Below, piece by piece: positions 16,690 through 24,178 of a stretch of DNA of 46,321 bases (the stretch's first letter is position 1; each line of letters opens with the position of its first letter). Position numbers and translations under genes: made by a program. The notes under the pieces were generated by a model. That model ran no database searches. It worked only from the letters and a program-made list of their open reading frames with translations, and was not told where the DNA came from. The stretch spans positions 1 through 46,321 of the forward strand of contig NZ_JARICI010000019.1 in the NCBI RefSeq assembly GCF_029257255.1. The letters run 5' to 3'. Source of the stretch: Sporosarcina sp. Lineage in GTDB: Bacteria > Bacillota > Bacilli > Bacillales_A > Planococcaceae.

Positions 16690-17187
16690 GTGTCAAATGA
16701 TATTATTGAAAAAGTGAAAAAAGGACTCGAGGGAATCGAAATCGGCTATTTCGATACAGGTCAAAGCTTTGAAAAAGAAGCGTATTACAATTATTTTGGT
16801 GTTTCAGATAAGGAAACACGTCGCTATGCGATTGCTGTACTTACAGTGTATTTAGGAAATTGGTATAGCCTCTGTAGTTTTCCGTTTTTAGATAGAGAAT
16901 CTTATTTGGAAGAATTTATTAAGGCATTTATAAAGCATCACCAGCAAATTGAAAGTGATTTTCCTAGTATGTATAAATATATCATTTCATTTTTAATTCG
17001 GATTGAAGAGGAAAATAGTGAGAAATATGCTTACTCAACTTTTAAAATTGATAAGGAACTACACGAGCGTTTGAAAAGAGAAGTGTTAATTCCTAAACGA
17101 GAATACTTAAATAAACATACATCAATAAAATACTTTTTAAGGGAAATTAGAGTTAATCCTTTTTTTGAATCTGATTACTTCGAGTAA
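16690..17187 (+). CDS. uncharacterised 165-residue protein
   Basis: Not recognised. It is soluble, helix-rich and very rich in Y, F, K and E, with no signal peptide or membrane helix. Notable runs are EIGYFDTGQSFEKEAYYNYF near the N-terminus and RRYAIAVLTVYLGNWYSLC after it. GTG 16690 has GGGGGA 6 nt upstream; an in-frame ATG at 16633 has no RBS. It is followed 43 nt after its stop by a complete paired-box repeat, so it is the first clear member of the cassette-like series. Immunity-type proteins have this size and composition, but no family can be named. Confidence 0.65.
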   Translation: MSNDIIEKVKKGLEGIEIGYFDTGQSFEKEAYYNYFGVSDKETRRYAIAVLTVYLGNWYSLCSFPFLDRESYLEEFIKAFIKHHQQIESDFPSMYKYIISFLIRIEEENSEKYAYSTFKIDKELHERLKREVLIPKREYLNKHTSIKYFLREIRVNPFFESDYFE

Positions 17188-17227
17188 TAGCAATGACAGA
17201 GTAATCTTACAAAAAACAAATCTTTAG

Positions 17228-17279
17228 CAATCGGGGGCAATAACGGAATAAGGCTTGTGCTTTAAACGGGCCAGATCAT
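17228..17279 (+). repeat. paired-box cassette repeat, copy 3
   Basis: Left box CAATCGGGGGC, right box AAACGGGCCAGATCATTGA. G-runs start at 17233 and 17268, 35 nt apart. Confidence 0.8.
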
Positions 17280-17313
17280 TGAGTTAAGAGGCATAGGGGG
17301 AGGAGCAGACGAA

Positions 17314-17529
17314 ATGGATTTGTGGTTTATGATTAAAGAGCGTTCTGCATTCTTATCAATTTTTCTTATTATAATTTTACTAAGTGTTTTCCTGCTAGTA
17401 GCTACTTGGAAAAATCGTACTAACATACCGAAGAGTTTAACCGTAATTATAACTTTAATTTCTACGGTTTTTATCGTTGCATCTTTGATTGCAATGATAT
17501 TTATAATCTCGTTTGGCTATAACTCTTGA
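17314..17529 (+). CDS. small two-helix membrane protein (71 aa)
   Basis: Unrecognised. Predicted membrane helices at about 13-31 and 41-66, joined by a short positively charged loop (TWKNRTNIPKS). GGGGGAGGAG (17296-17305) is a strong RBS 8 nt before ATG 17314. The ORF is enclosed by paired-box repeats on both sides: the right box ends 36 nt before the start and the next left box begins 16 nt after the stop. Confidence 0.7.
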   Translation: MDLWFMIKERSAFLSIFLIIILLSVFLLVATWKNRTNIPKSLTVIITLISTVFIVASLIAMIFIISFGYNS

Positions 17530-17544
17530 ATTGAAATTGTTAAG

Positions 17545-17595
17545 CTAACGGGGGCGTTTGTTTTATAAAGTATTCAAGAATATGGGCCATTTTGT
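17545..17595 (+). repeat. paired-box cassette repeat, copy 4
   Basis: Left box CTAACGGGGGCGTTTG, right box ATGGGCCATTTTGTAG. G-runs start at 17550 and 17584, 34 nt apart. GTAGTATAAAGG just after the right box resembles a -10. Confidence 0.8.
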
Positions 17596-17659
17596 AGTAT
17601 AAAGGTTAAAGTATGTCGCGAAGAATGCGAATCGTAAATTCAAAATTAGGGGTGATGTA

Positions 17660-17881
17660 TTGAAAGCAGCAATTGCTACAATGGTTGTCTTTGCCATTCT
17701 AAGTTTTGCAGTTGTACCTTCCATCTTCTATTATTTCTTTGGCATGGATATAGGAGATTTGCTCCCGATTTATTCTGGAATGGTTCTACTTAGTGGGGTA
17801 ATGGTTGTTTGTACAAAAATGGTACTTGAGGAAATAGAAGGATTAAAAGAAAAAGAAGACGGAAAGATGTCTAAAAAATAA
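17660..17881 (+). CDS. small two-helix membrane protein with charged tail (73 aa)
   Basis: Unrecognised. Helices at about 4-26 and 35-55, then a cytoplasmic-looking charged tail (EEIEGLKEKEDGKMSKK). It starts at TTG 17660 with AGGGGTGA 5 nt upstream; the nearby ATG 17655 runs into a stop at once. Left box of the next repeat begins 19 nt after the stop. No sequence resemblance to the neighbouring small membrane proteins beyond hydrophobicity. Confidence 0.7.
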   Translation: MKAAIATMVVFAILSFAVVPSIFYYFFGMDIGDLLPIYSGMVLLSGVMVVCTKMVLEEIEGLKEKEDGKMSKK

Positions 17882-17899
17882 AGGCATAGTTAAATACAA

Positions 17900-17958
17900 C
17901 TATCGGGTGCGTTTGCTTGATAAGCAAATGTCCCAATACCGCAATAGGGCCAGATTGA
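17900..17958 (+). repeat. paired-box cassette repeat, copy 5
   Basis: Left box CTATCGGGTGCGTTTGC, right box ATAGGGCCAGATTGAC. The G-runs are 42 nt apart. The longer middle carries a local hairpin, GTTTGCTTGATAAGCAAAT. Confidence 0.85.
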
Positions 17959-17976
17959 CTTATAGAGGGGGATAAT

Positions 17977-18174
17977 ATGTCTAAATATATTAGTGTGTTT
18001 TTCTTAACGATAATTGCTAGTACGGTTTTATATTTTGTATGTGGTAGTTTGTTTGATGGTGGTGATTATGCTGAAACAGCTATTTATATATTTGGCACGG
18101 TAATCGTAATACTGTTATCCTTTTTGATTTCACTCATGTACTATGCAATAAACTTATTAAAGCGTAATATTTAA
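17977..18174 (+). CDS. small two-helix membrane protein (65 aa)
   Basis: Unrecognised. Helices at about 5-23 and 33-58 separated by an acidic stretch (DGGDYAE). GAGGGGG (17966-17972) is 4-5 nt before ATG 17977. It begins 21 nt after the right box of copy 5, and the left box of copy 6 begins 13 nt after its stop, the tightest unit in the series. Confidence 0.7.
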   Translation: MSKYISVFFLTIIASTVLYFVCGSLFDGGDYAETAIYIFGTVIVILLSFLISLMYYAINLLKRNI

Positions 18175-18540
18175 ATCTGTTATTCCCGAATCGGGTGCAG
18201 TTGTGGGAAAGCGGCTACCCTTCAAACTGGACACTTTGTAAAATAAGATAAGTGGAGTTTTCATTTCGCGTTTGACAGAAATATGATAGATGGAAATGAA
18301 AAAACGAACACCTTATAGATGTTCGTTGAGTAATTATTCAGTAGCTGTACTACCCATTGCAATAGAAATTCTGTTCCACCTGTTTATTTGATTGAGGATT
18401 AGAACGAGGTGCCCCAATCAGACCAAATACTTGTTGTCAATTAATGGGGGTATTATGAATGTAGTAGCATGGTTTTATCTACTACGGTATGAGCAAATAA
18501 AAAAGTGTGTTGAATATAACTATGAAAAGGAGATGGGTTT
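18175..18540. other. 366-bp interval: repeat copy 6, a hairpin and a possible 29-codon ORF
   Basis: Besides the repeat, 18303-18327 holds AACGAACA...TGTTCGTT, which with the A-run before it would terminate minus-strand transcription, although no minus-strand gene is visible. A 29-codon ORF (18455-18544) overlaps the start of the RDD gene. This may be a cassette whose gene has decayed. Confidence 0.4.
18187..18240 (+). repeat. paired-box cassette repeat, copy 6 (degenerate right box)
   Basis: Left box GAATCGGGTGCAGTTG, right box AAACTGGACACTTTGTAA. The first G of the left run is at 18193 and the TGG of the right box at 18228, again 35 nt apart although the right box has diverged. Confidence 0.65.
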
Positions 18541-18544
18541 TTGA
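18455..18544 (+). CDS. possible 29-residue leader peptide before the RDD gene
   Basis: It begins MNVVAWFYLLRYEQ. GGGGG (18446-18450) lies 4 nt before the ATG, and its TGA overlaps the TTG start of the RDD gene by 3 nt. It may only be a chance ORF; the overlap would allow translational coupling. Confidence 0.25.
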   Translation: MNVVAWFYLLRYEQIKKCVEYNYEKEMGF

Positions 18545-18981
18545 ATAAAAATCCAAGCGGTTTAGGTGAAAGACTGTTAGCTAATTTTATTGACTTTTTC
18601 ATTATAGTTTTACCTATTACCTTTGTTTTGTACTTTATTAGAGGGGAATATTCGTATGATTGGACCTCGGGAATAACTTGGCAAGTTATTGATGTTTTAT
18701 ATTTAACAGCTGTCCCACTACTATGGAGCGGATATAGCGTTGGAAAGCATATGTTTAAAATTAAGGTGAAAAGAATTGACGAGCAAAAATTAACTTTAAA
18801 AAATATGCTTTTAAGAGAAGTTGTAGGAAAAGTTCTCCTTGTATATATGACTTTCGGCATATCGAATATAGTAAGTATTTTCATGGTGATTTTCAGAGAA
18901 GACAAGAGAGCTATTCATGATTTGATAGGTGGAACTTACGTTAGTTATGATGAAAGATTTAAAGGGAAGAGCATTTTCTAA
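18541..18981 (+). CDS. RDD family membrane protein
   Basis: A 146-residue protein with three membrane helices (about 11-32, 58-78, 102-122). The RDD hallmarks are present: ERLLANFIDFF in helix 1, with the Arg and Asp that name the family, and DKRAIHDLIGGTYV after helix 3. RDD proteins are small integral membrane proteins of mostly unknown transport or regulatory role; some are sodium/proton antiporters. AAGGAG is 8 nt before TTG 18541. It follows paired-box copy 6 at an unusually long distance, and copy 7 starts 69 nt after its stop. Confidence 0.8.
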   Translation: MNKNPSGLGERLLANFIDFFIIVLPITFVLYFIRGEYSYDWTSGITWQVIDVLYLTAVPLLWSGYSVGKHMFKIKVKRIDEQKLTLKNMLLREVVGKVLLVYMTFGISNIVSIFMVIFREDKRAIHDLIGGTYVSYDERFKGKSIF

Positions 18982-19049
18982 TGTTTTTACTTCTTGTGCT
19001 TACTAAACTTCTTCTATCATATCTTTAAGACTTTTACATAATAAAACGA

Positions 19050-19117
19050 CAATCGTGTGCGTTTGCGTAATTACCGATTTAGTTCATATCGCAAACATGC
19101 CATATAGTGGATTGACT
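19050..19117 (+). repeat. paired-box cassette repeat, copy 7 (long form)
   Basis: Left box CAATCGTGTGCGTTTGC, right box TAGTGGATTGACT. The middle is expanded to 53 nt between G-runs and gains GTTTGCG...CGCAAAC, which can pair to form a hairpin. Confidence 0.65.
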
Positions 19118-19135
19118 TGGAAAAGGTGATTGGTG

Positions 19136-19561
19136 TTGCAATTTAGGGATAAGATTATTATTGGGGTGGCAATGACTCTACTGGTAGCAGTATCGATTGG
19201 TATAGTTTTTGGTGGAATTATTTTTGGTCTAGCAGGTTTTTTCTCTTTGATTGGTGTTTCTTATGAATCAATTGGATCTTTACTGCTATTCATATTCTTT
19301 ACTTTTTTGGTTGGCATTTTCTTTGAAATAATAGAGCAGGTCACGTTATTTTTTATAAAGAGAGCAAATCTACCTAGTAAAGAAAAATGGGTTTGGATAG
19401 CTCTTATTAAATTAATCTTAAGCTGGATTGTAATATATATTGTTAATGAATTAATGACAACAGTAGTTTTATCAGGCTTAGCAGTATTTTTAACAGCACT
19501 TCTTATAGTCAGCATTGACATAGTGTTTGATGATAAAAAAGAGGCAGTAAATAATAATTAG
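19136..19561 (+). CDS. YrvL family membrane protein (putative regulator)
   Basis: A 141-residue protein with about four membrane helices, resembling B. subtilis YrvL in size, the GIIFGLAGFFSLIGVSYES segment and the following FLVGIFFEIIEQ. YrvL is a reported negative regulator of the SigO-RsoA system in B. subtilis (recollection). A YrvL-like gene just before an ECF sigma gene is therefore notable, but a functional link is inferred. AAGGTGA (19123-19129) favours TTG 19136; GTG 19133 and TTG 19130 are closer to the RBS than usual. It is bracketed by paired-box copies 7 and 8. Confidence 0.6.
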   Translation: MQFRDKIIIGVAMTLLVAVSIGIVFGGIIFGLAGFFSLIGVSYESIGSLLLFIFFTFLVGIFFEIIEQVTLFFIKRANLPSKEKWVWIALIKLILSWIVIYIVNELMTTVVLSGLAVFLTALLIVSIDIVFDDKKEAVNNN

Positions 19562-19568
19562 ATCTCAG

Positions 19569-19620
19569 TTATCGTGCGCGTTTGTGGTAGATGTACTGTG
19601 TCTGTAACGGGTCAAATTGA
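19569..19620 (+). repeat. paired-box cassette repeat, copy 8 (last of the series)
   Basis: Left box TTATCGTGCGCGTTTG, right box AACGGGTCAAATTGA. G positions 19574 and 19609 are 35 nt apart. Just after it, GGAATTAAGCTT repeats as the inverted arms of a hairpin (19632-19670) with T-run, a probable terminator closing the block. Confidence 0.75.
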
Positions 19621-19631
19621 AAAAGATAGTA

Positions 19632-19672
19632 AGCTTAATTCCTTGCTAAAATTGTAGGGAATTAAGCTTTTT
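19632..19672 (+). terminator. terminator closing the cassette block
   Basis: AAGCTTAATTCC pairs with GGAATTAAGCTT around an A/T-rich loop, followed by TTTT. Confidence 0.8.
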
Positions 19673-19769
19673 TACTTTCCCCAAAAAAGTTTATCATTTC
19701 TTGTAACGAATGTGGTTTTCATTCTATATATATGTATGCCAGTTAGCATCAGAGGGAAGGAGGAATTGG

Positions 19770-20279
19770 GTGGAGGATTTAAGCGAAGTTTATAAATCCT
19801 ATGCAAATGAAGTAAAAGCTTTCCTTCTTTGTTTAACATCAAATGTGGATTTAGCAGAAGAATTGACGCAAGAAACATTTTATCAAGCTGTAAAATCTAT
19901 CGAACGTTATAATGGCGAGTGCAAAATATCAGTTTGGTTATGTCAAATTGCGAAGCATTCCTACTATGATCATTTAAAACGGGAGAAGTATAGGAATTAT
20001 TCAAGCCTTGAACAATTAGCACAAACTGGTATAGACTTTCATTCCAATGAAGATTTACCAGATGTAGCTATGATAAAACAGGATATACAACAGACAATTC
20101 ATCTGGAGATTCAAAAGTTAAAGGAACCTCATCGAGAAATTTTTTTACTTCGAACAAAGCTGGATTTAAGTTTCAAGGAAATTGGAGTTATCTTCAATAA
20201 AAATGAAAATTGGGCAAGAGTTACATATTATCGTGCAAAATGCACTTTAGCAGAAAGGATGAATTTGAATGAAATGTAA
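19770..20279 (+). CDS. ECF-type RNA polymerase sigma factor
   Basis: A 169-residue sigma-70 family factor of the extracytoplasmic-function type. Region 2 spans about 5-70 (AEELTQETFYQAVKSIERYN, then SVWLCQIAKHSYYDHLKRE for -10 recognition). Region 4 spans about 115-165 (HREIFLLRTKLDLSFKEIG, then the HTH ending TYYRAKCTLAERM) for -35 recognition. AAGGAGG (19757-19763) is 6 nt before GTG 19770; an in-frame ATG at 19710 lacks an RBS. It overlaps the following zinc-finger gene by 11 nt, the usual sigma/anti-sigma arrangement. Confidence 0.92.
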   Translation: MEDLSEVYKSYANEVKAFLLCLTSNVDLAEELTQETFYQAVKSIERYNGECKISVWLCQIAKHSYYDHLKREKYRNYSSLEQLAQTGIDFHSNEDLPDVAMIKQDIQQTIHLEIQKLKEPHREIFLLRTKLDLSFKEIGVIFNKNENWARVTYYRAKCTLAERMNLNEM

Positions 20280-20898
20280 TATTATACAGGATTTATTACC
20301 TTCTTATATTGATGGTGTTTGTAGTAAAGAAACGGCTTCTGAGGTAGAAACTCATATCAAGGATTGTGTCCAATGCAACAAAACGATGCAAATGATGCAA
20401 CAGCCGACACAATACATTGTCGAACCAAATGTTGAAGAGGCGAAAGAACCTTTTAAACGAATCAATAAAAAGCGACGTATCCAAGTCATTGCTGCTTCGC
20501 TGTTGACATTTCTAATTATGATAATCAGTTATCAGGTCGTTCAAAATGTAGGGGTTGTTAACCAATTCTTTTTCCCAATGGCCCACGGAATAGTAAATAT
20601 AACTGACGATGGTGAAGAATGGAAGAGCCTGAATTTTAATGAAGAAAATTATCTAATATATGATCGTGTTTTCTGGAAAAAGTCTATTGTAAATAGTGGA
20701 AGTGAAAGTATTGATAGTGGAAGTGAAATGGAAAGTGATATCCTTATTAGAGTGAAAGATATCAATGGTAAAGTAGTAGTCGATGATATTCAAGTGAAGT
20801 CTGGAAAAAGTGTTAAATTGGATGGCTTAAAGAAAAACGAAAAGTATTTTTTTGAAATTAAAGCACCACAAGGAAGATATTTTATTAATGCGATATGA
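20269..20898 (+). CDS. zinc-finger anti-sigma factor, membrane anchored
   Basis: A 209-residue cognate anti-sigma factor. The N-terminal ZAS/zf-HC2 domain has His29-x3-Cys33-x2-Cys36 (HIKDCVQC) with an upstream Cys3. One membrane helix follows at about 70-92 (IQVIAASLLTFLIMIIS), then an extracytoplasmic part with a possible beta domain (ILIRVKDINGKVVVDDIQV). It would hold the ECF sigma at the membrane until a surface signal releases it. The ATG at 20269 lies inside the sigma gene. The signal is unknown. The ectodomain is small and its C-terminus (GRYFINAI) looks short but not broken. Confidence 0.88.
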   Translation: MKCNIIQDLLPSYIDGVCSKETASEVETHIKDCVQCNKTMQMMQQPTQYIVEPNVEEAKEPFKRINKKRRIQVIAASLLTFLIMIISYQVVQNVGVVNQFFFPMAHGIVNITDDGEEWKSLNFNEENYLIYDRVFWKKSIVNSGSESIDSGSEMESDILIRVKDINGKVVVDDIQVKSGKSVKLDGLKKNEKYFFEIKAPQGRYFINAI

Positions 20899-21240
20899 TA
20901 AAATAAAGACCAAGATAGTTGTGTGAATTCTTAAGAGGTATTATGTTTATTGCATAAATGAGGGCATTTATTGAATTCATATGTGACACAATTGAGCAAA
21001 AAAATTTTGACATTGTACTCAAGAGAGGGATGGATTCTTGGTCAATAAAAAAACTTCAAAATTATATAAATGGCGAGAAAAGTATAGAGCATTTATAACT
21101 GCATCGGTTTGTCTATATTGCCTGATAATCACTTTTAATAGACCCCCAATTCATATGCGAATTAGGGGTCTAGTTTGTTCTTTAAATCGTATTTTATACC
21201 CGTGAATCGAAGGGGTTACAAGTCATGTCTGAGCACTTAT
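20899..21240. other. 342-bp interval with hairpin and a doubtful 55-codon ORF
   Basis: 21141-21170 is a strong hairpin (GACCCC...GGGGTC with AATT/AATT inside), probably a terminator for the sigma operon or the converging lipoprotein gene. A TTG-started ORF at 21038-21205 has GAGAGGG 6-7 nt upstream and starts MVNKKTSKLYKWREKYR, but it reads through the hairpin, so I do not call it a gene. Confidence 0.5.
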
Positions 21241-21618
21241 TTACTCTTTAATTTGGCCCTCGTAGAGTAGGTTGTCATCTTTCAGGTCGATGATTTTTAC
21301 ATATTGATCATGCTTGATGAAGATACTTTTATATACCTTTTCACCGCTTTGATTCTCAAAAAGGATAATTCGTTTACCAGGATTGTCAGTCTCTACGCGA
21401 GATGTAAGCTCGCCTACAGGTATATGCTTTTTCAAAACATCATTTTCTTCTTCAAGAGTCATTTCACTGTTTACAGGTGCAATTGTATCTGATTCTGCAG
21501 TATCTTCCTCAGGCTCAATCGTATCTATAGAAATTTCGTCTTCATCTTTTGCTTCTTCGTCGTTTCCGCATGCAGCTAAAAATAATGCAAGCATTGGTAG
21601 TAGCCATAGTTTCTTCAT
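21241..21618 (-). CDS. small acidic lipoprotein
   Basis: A 125-residue surface lipoprotein. Signal peptide at residues 1-16 with lipobox LAAC (Cys17), so it is lipidated and anchored outside the membrane. Residues 19-55 are highly acidic (repeated E/D), then a compact C-terminal domain (about 70-125) with KRIILFENQSGEKVYKSIF and KIIDLKDDNLLYEGQIKE. Function unknown. AGGAG precedes the ATG. Monocistronic. Confidence 0.85.
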   Translation of the reverse strand: MKKLWLLPMLALFLAACGNDEEAKDEDEISIDTIEPEEDTAESDTIAPVNSEMTLEEENDVLKKHIPVGELTSRVETDNPGKRIILFENQSGEKVYKSIFIKHDQYVKIIDLKDDNLLYEGQIKE

Positions 21619-21798
21619 GTCATAACACTCCTAATTCAGTTTGAAAATAGCTCATTACACAGCGTAAAAGAATCCGACTAACAAATCAATTCCTCTGCAC
21701 TGTATAGTATTGGAAGAATAGGGATATTGATGTACAATTAAACTGGCTACTTAATTAGCTATCTAATGTTGTTTAAATAAAGTTTGGGGGGAATTTAT

Positions 21799-22167
21799 AT
21801 GAAGATTGTTGTACCGTTAGACGGCTCCAATGCCGGATTCAAAGTAGTCCACCATGCAATAGAATTGGCGAAGTTATTTGATGATGAAGTTGTGTTGTTG
21901 AATATTCAACCTTCTCTAAAGGAACTTGGTCTGCCGACGATAAAAAAGGGCGGCATGATGCTGCAGGGAGAATATGAGAAATACTCTGCGAAAGTTCGGA
22001 TCGGCATTCCGGCGATGGAAATTATCGCAGAATCCAATGATCCTGAAATCCGCTATATTGCCATGGCAATCGGTAAAGGAAAACAAGAAGCAATTGGGAG
22101 TGTCAGTAAGCAAGTCCTTCACTTAGCGAAATGTCCAGTGATTCTCATACCCGAACATGCTGAGTAA
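21799..22167 (+). CDS. universal stress protein (UspA family)
   Basis: A 122-residue cytosolic UspA-fold protein. It opens with KIVVPLDGSNAGFKVVHHA and ends with GKGKQEAIGSVSKQVLHLAKCPVIL, which fits the nucleotide-binding G-x2-G-x9-G(S/T) element. It is about 20 residues shorter than most family members, through a shorter middle section. USPs respond to starvation and stress, often by binding ATP. GGGGGGA is 7 nt before ATG 21799. Single gene. Confidence 0.88.
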   Translation: MKIVVPLDGSNAGFKVVHHAIELAKLFDDEVVLLNIQPSLKELGLPTIKKGGMMLQGEYEKYSAKVRIGIPAMEIIAESNDPEIRYIAMAIGKGKQEAIGSVSKQVLHLAKCPVILIPEHAE

Positions 22168-22276
22168 CAGTACATTCTCTGAAAAATACTCTTACTATTC
22201 AAAATTCTTATTACTTTTATCTCACTGTGTGGCATAGTCAATATATAGTAGATAGGCACTGGACGGGGGAACGTGA

Positions 22277-23893
22277 ATGGAAAAACTTTTGAAAAAACCA
22301 TCGGCAAGAAGAGCGCTGAGTAAAGTGCAGGACGTCACAAAGCGCATTCAGCCTTTAATTACTAACGAACACTCCTTTCATTCGAATTATCAGCAGTTGC
22401 ACAAGCTGTTGGACGATGAACTACAAGAGGATGAATACTTTGTCATCGTCGATGAAACAGGAAAAAGCTATATCCACACGAATCGTCTGTGGGAAGGAAC
22501 CCAATTTTCCGATCCAGCTGGACTAAAAGCCGCCAACACGAGAGAGCCTTTGCTGCAAATATACGATCGGCAATCAGGCGAGCGTCTAATTGATGCCTCC
22601 GCACCAATTACTCAAGTCAATGGAATGCGTTATAATCTGCGGCTTGGCCGGATTGTACATCAAAAATATATACTTTACGGAATGACTGCATCGATTCTGT
22701 TGCCAGCCTTCGCAATGGCGTTCATTGCATATATTTTTGATCTAACCTTCAGTCAGGGAGCGACATTTTCTGCTGCTTCACTCATCATTTCTACCATCAT
22801 GACGGTTTCACTCTATAAAATTGTCATGAGGGGCATCCGTTCGTGGCGCAGGGTGACAAGAAAGATATCAGCGGGGGATCTTACTGCAGAAGTAACAGAA
22901 CGTTCTCGATCCGAGTTCAACCAAATTGGATTTGAAATCAATAAAATGGTTATTGGAACAAAGAATATTGTGCAAGAGCTCGATCAGTCATCTAGTATTG
23001 TGGACCGAATCAGCGAGGATCAGGCTTCTGAAGCTAAGCGTATATCCGGTGTTTTTACCGCATATGGCGACACGATGCAAAATTTCCAAAGTGGAACAGA
23101 GCAGCAACTTTCATCGCTTCAATCTGCAAACGCTATGGTACAGACGATGATGCAGGGGATTCGCGAGATGGAGTCGCGTGTACAGCAAACCCTTTCTAAA
23201 TCTGAAGAGGCATCTACTGCTGCAGAAGAAGGCAGTCAGGCAATTGAAGAATCTGAACAGAAAATGCAGCAGATTAATGAAGCAGTTCAAATGTCTTCAC
23301 AGAAAATCATGCAAGTGGCGGATGATATTAATCAAGTCATCCAAAAAGTATCATTGATCACGAAAATTGCGGAGCAAACCAATTTATTGGCATTAAACGC
23401 CTCGATAGAAGCAGCAAGAGCAGGTGAAGCGGGCAGCGGTTTTTCAGTCGTTGCCAATGAAGTTCGAAAGCTTGCGGAAGAGACGAATGATTTTGCGAAC
23501 GACGTCGTACGTACATTAGAGAAGACAAATAATGAAGTGAAAATCGCAGTACAGCAAGTAGAGTCGAATACCGAAACGATTCAAGAAGGTGTAGAAATCG
23601 TACAAGTAGCTGGACAGTCGATCCATCAAATGAACGACGCAGTCATCGAAACAAAATCCGCTGTCAGTAGCAACAGCAGACACGCAGAAGAACTAATTAA
23701 AGACGGTGAACAGATTGAAAAAATCATTGAACAAATTACCTCCATCTCCGAGCAATTCACGGAAAGCGTAACAGAAACCGTTGCAGGAATGGACGAGCAG
23801 ATCGAAGGCATTCAGCAGTTGGCAAGCGATGCAGTTCGGCTTACGGACCAGGCCGCTGCGCTAAATCGCATTGTCCACCGCTTTACGTTTTAA
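22277..23893 (+). CDS. methyl-accepting chemotaxis protein
   Basis: A 538-residue chemoreceptor-like protein. An unusually long soluble N-terminal region (1-130) contains [20 protein letters not shown], a PAS/Cache-like ligand segment. Then come two closely spaced helices (about 131-154 and 163-184), a HAMP linker (about 184-236) and a long coiled-coil signalling domain. The receptor tip [19 protein letters not shown] (366-384) is exact for CheW/CheA coupling. Because the sensor precedes both helices and there is no signal peptide, it is probably cytoplasmic, unlike the periplasmic-sensor layout. GGGGGA is 7 nt before ATG 22277. No che genes nearby. Confidence 0.93.
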   Translation: MEKLLKKPSARRALSKVQDVTKRIQPLITNEHSFHSNYQQLHKLLDDELQEDEYFVIVDETGKSYIHTNRLWEGTQFSDPAGLKAANTREPLLQIYDRQSGERLIDASAPITQVNGMRYNLRLGRIVHQKYILYGMTASILLPAFAMAFIAYIFDLTFSQGATFSAASLIISTIMTVSLYKIVMRGIRSWRRVTRKISAGDLTAEVTERSRSEFNQIGFEINKMVIGTKNIVQELDQSSSIVDRISEDQASEAKRISGVFTAYGDTMQNFQSGTEQQLSSLQSANAMVQTMMQGIREMESRVQQTLSKSEEASTAAEEGSQAIEESEQKMQQINEAVQMSSQKIMQVADDINQVIQKVSLITKIAEQTNLLALNASIEAARAGEAGSGFSVVANEVRKLAEETNDFANDVVRTLEKTNNEVKIAVQQVESNTETIQEGVEIVQVAGQSIHQMNDAVIETKSAVSSNSRHAEELIKDGEQIEKIIEQITSISEQFTESVTETVAGMDEQIEGIQQLASDAVRLTDQAAALNRIVHRFTF

Positions 23894-23972
23894 AAATTTA
23901 GTCTTTTAGCCGTATTTTGTTATTGACTTGACGATATATTTTTCATATAACACCAGACGTAAAGGTAGGTTA

Positions 23973-24113
23973 ATATGAATACCACATTCTTTGTATATAG
24001 TGGGCCCTCCGGAAAGCGTACCGTCTGCACCGAGAGCCGTAACGAACAACGACTTTTGCTCTAAATCCCCACCTACTTACTAAGTGCACTGTCAAGTACA
24101 TGTTTTGGTGGTG
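23973..24113 (+). repeat. intergenic repeat, short (empty-site-like) form
   Basis: 23973-24001 matches 27969-27998 (TGAATACCA, ATTCT, GTATA). 24005-24113 matches 28146-28252 through AAGCGTACCGTCTGCA and CAAGTACATGTTTTGGTG. The intervening part is about 5 bp here but about 148 bp at the second site. Confidence 0.7.
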
Positions 24114-24133
24114 ATCCAAAATTGAATAGAATA

Positions 24134-24175
24134 AAGCAGGTATGCGCAACCCTTAGCGGTTACGCATACCTGCTT
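24134..24175. terminator. terminator of the EamA transporter gene
   Basis: AAGCAGGTATGCG pairs with CGCATACCTGCTT. An A-run lies on one side and a T-run on the other. Confidence 0.8.
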
Positions 24176-24178
24176 ATT

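Noticed and set aside
17228..19620. Classical integron array (attC sites)
   Set aside because: Cassette logic is similar, but I see no RYYYAAC/GTTRRRY core pair, no intI and no attI; the boxes are a different motif.
21038..21205. 55-codon ORF after the anti-sigma gene
   Set aside because: It has a plausible RBS but reads through a strong hairpin at 21141-21170 and has no conserved pattern.
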